Below, in pieces: positions 59,607 through 64,000 of a stretch of 64,000 nt of DNA (positions within the stretch are counted from its first letter, which is position 1; every line of letters starts with the position of its first letter). The notes under the pieces were generated by a model. It was given only the letters and a program-made list of their open reading frames with translations, was not told where the DNA came from and ran no database searches. The stretch spans positions 62,001 through 126,000 of the forward strand of contig JAPLDL010000003.1 in the NCBI GenBank assembly GCA_026391735.1, in the 5' to 3' direction. The stretch comes from Bacteroidota bacterium (GTDB lineage: Bacteria > Bacteroidota > Bacteroidia > Bacteroidales > FEN-979). Both the position numbers and the translations under genes were made by a program.

Positions 59607-62600
59607 ATGAATAAATTAATCAGGCAGATACTGGGTTTTTCGCTGAAGAATAAGTTCTTCATTCTATTCGCGACTCTTGTTATTGTTGTCATTGGCGTGA
59701 TCAGTTACCGAAACATACCAATTGAAGCATTTCCCGATGTAACAAACACCAGAGTCATCATTATCAGCCAGTGGCCGGGCCGCAGTGCCGAAGAAATAGA
59801 AAAATTCGTGACGGTACCTCTTGAGATAGCAATGAATTCGGTCCAGGGTAAGACGGATGTCCGCTCCATAACCCTTTTTGGTCTTTCGGTTGTGACCATT
59901 ATGTTCGAGGATGATGTGAAGGATGCTTTTGCACGGCAGCAGGTGAACAACCTGCTTGGAAATGTAACTCTCCCCGAAGGTGCTGAATACGAAGTGGAAC
60001 CTCCATACGGCCCTACAGGGGAAATATTCCGTTATACTCTTTACAGCAAATACCGCTCGGTAAAGGAGCTTAAGACCATCCAGGACTGGGTGCTTGAACG
60101 ACAGTTTAAGTCGGTTCCCGGTATAGCCGATGTGGTCAGTTTCGGAGGGGAGGTCAAGGCCTATGAGATCAGCATAGACCCTCTTCTCCTTGAGCAATAT
60201 GATATTTCACCACTTGATGTTTACCAGGCGGTTAACAAGAACAATATCAATGTAGGCGGGGATATCATTGAGAAAAACAACCAGGCCTATGTTGTTCGTG
60301 GCATCGGCTTGATCACGGGGATCAAAGACATGGAGAACATCATCGTGAAATACATCCATGACGTTCCTATTCTTGTGAAAAACGTGGCTAAGGTGCGCGA
60401 GACCTGCCTGCCACGGCTGGGTCAGGTTGGACGGGATCTTTCAAATGACGCCGTGGAAGGCATCGTTGTGATGCGCAAGGGCGAGAACCCTACAAAGGTG
60501 ATCAAAGGTGTTAAAGCCAAGATTCAGCAACTAAATGAAAAGATACTTCCTTCAGATGTGAAAATCGTCCCGTTTTACGACCGCGAAGAACTCATTCATT
60601 TTACCACCGGCACAGTCCTTCATAACCTCATCGAAGGAATTGTTCTTGTTACAGTCATCGTGTTTCTCTTTATGGCTGACTGGCGGACCACCGTGATAGT
60701 GTCGGTCATAATCCCGCTGGCCCTGCTGTTTGCGTTTATCGGACTTCACCTTATGGGCATGTCGGCAAACCTCCTCTCCATGGGTGCTATCGACTTCGGG
60801 ATTATCATCGACGGGGCGGTAGTGATGGTCGAAGGCCTGTTTGTGGTCTTTGACCGGAAAGCGAAAACTATAGGAATGCCTGCATTTAACCTGCTTTCCA
60901 AGTCGGGACTGATACGCGAGGCCGGCACCGATATGGCCAGAGCGATCTTTTTCTCCAAGCTGATCATTATCCTTTGCCTTATGCCTATTTTTTCTTTTCA
61001 GAAAGTGGAAGGCAAAATGTTTTCACCTCTCGCATGGACCCTTGGCTTTGCACTCCTGGGAGCATTGATCTTCACCCTTACTCTTGTACCTGTGCTTATC
61101 AGGCTGATGCTGAACCATAACGTCAGGGAGAAACACAACCCCATTGTTGAGTATATTGAGAAAATGGTCATGAGGTTGTTCAATCTCTCCTACAAATACA
61201 AAAGGATCAGCCTCGCTGTTGCATTGTTTCTTGTCGTCACCGGTTTCGCTTCATTTAAATTCCTTGGCACTGAATTTCTTCCCCAGCTGAATGAAGGATC
61301 CATCTATGTGAGGGCGAACCTTCCTTTAAGTATTTCCCTGGATGCTGCGGTGAAACTTAGTGAGAAAATGAGAGCAGTCTTCCGCAGCTTTCCCGAAGTG
61401 AAACAGGTTCTGTCGCAAACGGGCCGCCCAAATGACGGCACTGACCCCACAGGATTTTACAATGCCGAATTCCATGTTGACCTGTATCCCAAAGACATCT
61501 GGAAGAGGCATATCTCAAAAGAGGAACTGATAGACGAAATGCAGAAGAAACTGATGGTTTTTCCGGGAATCAACTTTAACTTCTCCCAGCCAATCATGGA
61601 TAATGTGGAAGAGGCTGTTTCGGGTGTCAAAGGGTCTATTGCCGTTAAAATATTCGGCAATGACCTGAACATCCTTGAAGACAATGCTGATACTGTGTAC
61701 AAGATCCTTAACAGGGTAAAAGGGATTGAAGACCTTGGAGTTATCAGGAATATCGGGCAGCCTGAATTAAGGATAGAGCTGGACGACCGTAAGATGGCAC
61801 AATACGGAGTTGCTACTGCCGACTGCCAGGCGGTGATCGAGATGGCTATCGGTGGGAAAGCCGCTACACAGTTTTATGAGGGCGACCGCAGGTTTGACAT
61901 ACGCATCAGGTACCAGGAGAAATTCCGTAGCAATGATCAACAGATCGGGAATCTGAAAGTGCCTGCTCTGAACGGGAAACTTATTGCTCTTAAGGAACTC
62001 GGGACCATCCGCTATGTTACCGGTCCCCTGCTGATCTTCAGGGAAGAGAACCAAAGATTTATTGCCGTTAAATTCTCAGTCCGCGGGAGGGATATGGGCA
62101 GTACCGTAAAGGAAGCCCAATACAAAGTTGAGGATGTGGTGAAACTCCCCAAAGGCAGCGAGATCAAATGGGCCGGTGACTTTGAGAACCAGCAGAGGGC
62201 CCAGGCCAGGCTGGCCCAGGTAGTGCCTATCAGCCTGCTGCTGATCTTCCTCGTCCTGTTCATGCTATTCGGCAATGTAATTGATGCAGGGCTGGTCCTG
62301 ACTAATGTCCCTTTCGCGATTATTGGCGGTATTGCCGCCCTCCAGATCACGGGAGTTAACTTCAGTATTTCGGCCGGCATCGGGTTCATAGCTCTTTTCG
62401 GTATCTGCATCCAGAACGGGGTCTTGCTTACCATGGTCATCAAAAAGAACCTTCGTGCAAAAATGCCCTATGAAACGGCAATTAAAAGCGGCGTTGAATC
62501 CAGGATCCGGCCGATCATTATGACGGCCTTGATGGCTATGTTCGGTTTGCTGCCTGCCGCAGTTTCTACAGGGATTGGCTCGGAGACACAGAAACCCCTT

Positions 62601-62741
62601 GCTATCGTAGTTATTGGCGGACTGGTCAGCGCCACGGCTCTGACTTTGATGGTTTTTCCGCTGATCATCCATGTGGTTTACAGAAGAAGCCTTCAGGATA
62701 AAAGGGCGCCTGAAAATGAAGAAGAAACCATAATCATTTAA
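59607..62741 (+). CDS. CzcA-type heavy-metal RND efflux pump
   Basis: 1044 residues, standard length for heavy-metal RND pumps, without a TolC fusion. TM4 reads GAIDFGIIIDGAVVMVEG, the CzcA-type pattern. The partner motif FSISAGIGFIALFGICIQNG is in TM10, and SRIRPIIMTALMAMFGLLPA in TM11-12. It would export a divalent metal with the TolC and adaptor proteins encoded upstream. The N-terminal half is similar to the first pump of the window, so the two systems are paralogues with different gene architecture. Confidence 0.92.
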   Translation: MNKLIRQILGFSLKNKFFILFATLVIVVIGVISYRNIPIEAFPDVTNTRVIIISQWPGRSAEEIEKFVTVPLEIAMNSVQGKTDVRSITLFGLSVVTIMFEDDVKDAFARQQVNNLLGNVTLPEGAEYEVEPPYGPTGEIFRYTLYSKYRSVKELKTIQDWVLERQFKSVPGIADVVSFGGEVKAYEISIDPLLLEQYDISPLDVYQAVNKNNINVGGDIIEKNNQAYVVRGIGLITGIKDMENIIVKYIHDVPILVKNVAKVRETCLPRLGQVGRDLSNDAVEGIVVMRKGENPTKVIKGVKAKIQQLNEKILPSDVKIVPFYDREELIHFTTGTVLHNLIEGIVLVTVIVFLFMADWRTTVIVSVIIPLALLFAFIGLHLMGMSANLLSMGAIDFGIIIDGAVVMVEGLFVVFDRKAKTIGMPAFNLLSKSGLIREAGTDMARAIFFSKLIIILCLMPIFSFQKVEGKMFSPLAWTLGFALLGALIFTLTLVPVLIRLMLNHNVREKHNPIVEYIEKMVMRLFNLSYKYKRISLAVALFLVVTGFASFKFLGTEFLPQLNEGSIYVRANLPLSISLDAAVKLSEKMRAVFRSFPEVKQVLSQTGRPNDGTDPTGFYNAEFHVDLYPKDIWKRHISKEELIDEMQKKLMVFPGINFNFSQPIMDNVEEAVSGVKGSIAVKIFGNDLNILEDNADTVYKILNRVKGIEDLGVIRNIGQPELRIELDDRKMAQYGVATADCQAVIEMAIGGKAATQFYEGDRRFDIRIRYQEKFRSNDQQIGNLKVPALNGKLIALKELGTIRYVTGPLLIFREENQRFIAVKFSVRGRDMGSTVKEAQYKVEDVVKLPKGSEIKWAGDFENQQRAQARLAQVVPISLLLIFLVLFMLFGNVIDAGLVLTNVPFAIIGGIAALQITGVNFSISAGIGFIALFGICIQNGVLLTMVIKKNLRAKMPYETAIKSGVESRIRPIIMTALMAMFGLLPAAVSTGIGSETQKPLAIVVIGGLVSATALTLMVFPLIIHVVYRRSLQDKRAPENEEETIII

Positions 62742-62745
62742 ACCT

Positions 62746-63579
62746 ATGAAGAATTTCATCCTGATCTTTCTGATCCTGCCACTTCAGCTTTCGGCTCAGG
62801 TCCTCCCGCTTCAGGACCGTGATATTCCCCAGGCGCTGATCTCGAATACTGCAATACTTACAGGACAGGATTTCAGGGATTATATGAAAGGCAGCGGTGA
62901 TGTTTATCTTGAATACGGCTTCAAAAGCCTGCTGGTACAGGATCTCAGGTGGCAGGGTGAACATGTTATCCTCGAAGCGTATGAAATGGACGACCCATGT
63001 TCAGCATACGGGATCTATTCGGTTTCCATCTCGGGATGTAAGACCAGGGACACTTTAACTGCCTTCGACTGCTTTTCCCCGATAGGTTACCAGGCCGCAT
63101 ACGGGAGGTTTTACCTGAAAATACACTCCGACGTCAGGTCTCCCGGGGATAATGGTTTTTTTGCCTTGCTCGGGCGTAAGTTCATAAGTAATAACCCTGA
63201 CAGCCTGTTTCAGCTTCCATCGGTGTTTATCCAGTATCTCATCCAAAGGTTCGGTCGCGATCCGTATTGTACGAAAGGGGTTCTGGGGGTACAGCATACC
63301 CCTGTGCCCTGGCAAAACCTGTTCACCCTGGTCAGAAATACCATGTTTGTCGTTATACTTCCCTTTGACCGTGATGTATATTTTGCAAGGATCAGTTTCA
63401 CCTCAGCCAGTGATAAAAACACGTTTCTTCAACGTGCGGGCCTCATGGACGGGTTTACTCCTCTGCCAAATATAACAACTCCTGATGGCATGTACCGTGA
63501 ATACAGCCAGATCGACGATACGAATATTTACTTCCTGGAATGCCAACTGCCATTTTCTATTTCTTCCCTCGTCCCATGA
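62746..63579 (+). CDS. Secreted protein of unknown function, DUF6599-like
   Basis: 277 residues with a signal peptide (LIFLILPLQLSAQ). A repeated alpha/beta pattern, including YLEYGFKSLLVQDLRWQGEH and EMDDPCSAYGIYSVS, is similar to DUF6599-type periplasmic proteins, but I cannot assign a function. Four cysteines (DPCSAYG, SGCK, FDCF, PYCTKG) could form disulfides. It starts 4 bp after the CzcA gene and overlaps the next gene (ATGA), so it belongs to the efflux operon and may be an accessory. Confidence 0.65.
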   Translation: MKNFILIFLILPLQLSAQVLPLQDRDIPQALISNTAILTGQDFRDYMKGSGDVYLEYGFKSLLVQDLRWQGEHVILEAYEMDDPCSAYGIYSVSISGCKTRDTLTAFDCFSPIGYQAAYGRFYLKIHSDVRSPGDNGFFALLGRKFISNNPDSLFQLPSVFIQYLIQRFGRDPYCTKGVLGVQHTPVPWQNLFTLVRNTMFVVILPFDRDVYFARISFTSASDKNTFLQRAGLMDGFTPLPNITTPDGMYREYSQIDDTNIYFLECQLPFSISSLVP

Positions 63580-64000
63580 TCATCCGATTTCTGCCCGTAA
63601 CGGCAATGATGACTTTTGTTTTTATATTATCTTTTACCGTTTTGGGGCAAAGTTCAGGAGATACTATTAAATCAACACCTTCCGGACTCAAGGCAAAACC
63701 CCTGAAATGCGATACATGTTGTCAGCAGAAAGACCTGATAGACTTGTTCTTTAAAGGGGATAACCCCTTCTACCCAAAAAAAGATAAGCGATTCCGGTTT
63801 TTTGCCATACCTCTTATTGCCTATGACCCGGCTACTAGCCTGCAGCTTGGATTGGGCGGTTCATTCTCACTGCAGTTGGGGAAAGCTGCCGACACAAAAC
63901 TGTCTGCCGGCGTTGCATCTGCTTTGTATACCCTGAATGATCAGTTTTTTATACAATACAAAGGGAATATTTATTTTCCCCACAATAAATGGTTTTTACA
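63576..64000 (+). CDS. Outer-membrane (BamA-like barrel) protein, partial at window edge
   Basis: Open frame from ATG 63576, overlapping the previous stop as ATGA, to the window end (141 codons seen). A signal peptide (MTFVFILSFTVLGQ) is followed by a cysteine motif CDTCC, then KKDKRFRFFAIPLIAYDPATS and strands such as LQLGLGGSFSLQLG. This resembles the start of surface-antigen/BamA-like barrels. The CDTCC motif next to metal efflux genes could bind metal; this is inference. The 3' end lies outside the window. Confidence 0.7.
   Translation, partial: MIIRFLPVTAMMTFVFILSFTVLGQSSGDTIKSTPSGLKAKPLKCDTCCQQKDLIDLFFKGDNPFYPKKDKRFRFFAIPLIAYDPATSLQLGLGGSFSLQLGKAADTKLSAGVASALYTLNDQFFIQYKGNIYFPHNKWFL

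Overview
The window looks like a chromosome segment of an uncultured, probably anaerobic or microaerobic Bacteroidota (Bacteroidia) member. Support: nearly every convincing promoter has the Bacteroidota form TTTG-N19-21-TAnnTTTG; Shine-Dalgarno sites are rare; many lipoproteins have a Bacteroidota-style lipobox; and several genes are of Bacteroidota type (RND pump fused to its TolC partner, DUF6660, HMA-AraC regulator, PqqD-like protein). No rRNA, tRNA, CRISPR array or complete insertion sequence was seen.

Region by region. 1-9920 (minus): a seven-gene redox operon with a NuoE/NuoF-type NADH-flavin-FeS fusion, a NapH/NosR-like polyferredoxin membrane protein, a Tat-exported multi-cluster ferredoxin, three PQQ-like beta-propellers and an NHL-repeat protein. 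It runs off the left edge. 10127-18237: housekeeping genes (DEAD-box helicase, ArfB-like hydrolase, patatin-BamA protein, ABC-F ATPase, DUF2339-like membrane protein). 18328-21990 (minus): an NrfC/NrfD/cytochrome c respiratory module in which NrfD is fused to a secreted Ig-like region. It is divergent from an FNR-type regulator that keeps all four likely FeS-ligand cysteines and has an FNR-like palindrome in its own promoter. 22945-25560: a GT-C glycosyltransferase and an HMA-AraC regulator.

25721-32858 (plus) is the best candidate for an undescribed system: a PqqD-like RiPP-recognition protein, an ATP-grasp ligase, a LysA-type PLP decarboxylase, a urea-transporter/M23-peptidase fusion, an outer-membrane TPR/barrel protein and a periplasmic TPR protein. 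32860-40368 (minus) is a six-gene surface glycan operon (GH16, a GH2/GH5-like glycosidase, two lipoproteins, two outer-membrane barrels). 40498-49707 holds an ECF sigma factor, a probable membrane anti-sigma or sensor pair, DUF6660 and a CzcA-TolC pump with its adaptor: a metal-response and efflux island. 51196-55652 (minus) is a nitric oxide module (qNOR, YgbA-like protein, cupin, DUF438/hemerythrin protein, DUF2249). 57179-64000 (plus) is a second tripartite metal efflux operon that runs off the right edge.

Cutting across these regions is a striking repeat class: uninterrupted arrays of degenerate 7-bp units at a dozen places. Many cover a stop codon or follow it directly and fold into long hairpins. 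Others lie inside genes, where they encode 7-residue repeats such as GSREPGA next to transmembrane segments. Seven is not a multiple of three, so gain or loss of one unit would shift the frame. A separate 27-bp dispersed repeat occurs twice, once inside a 110-bp MITE-like element.
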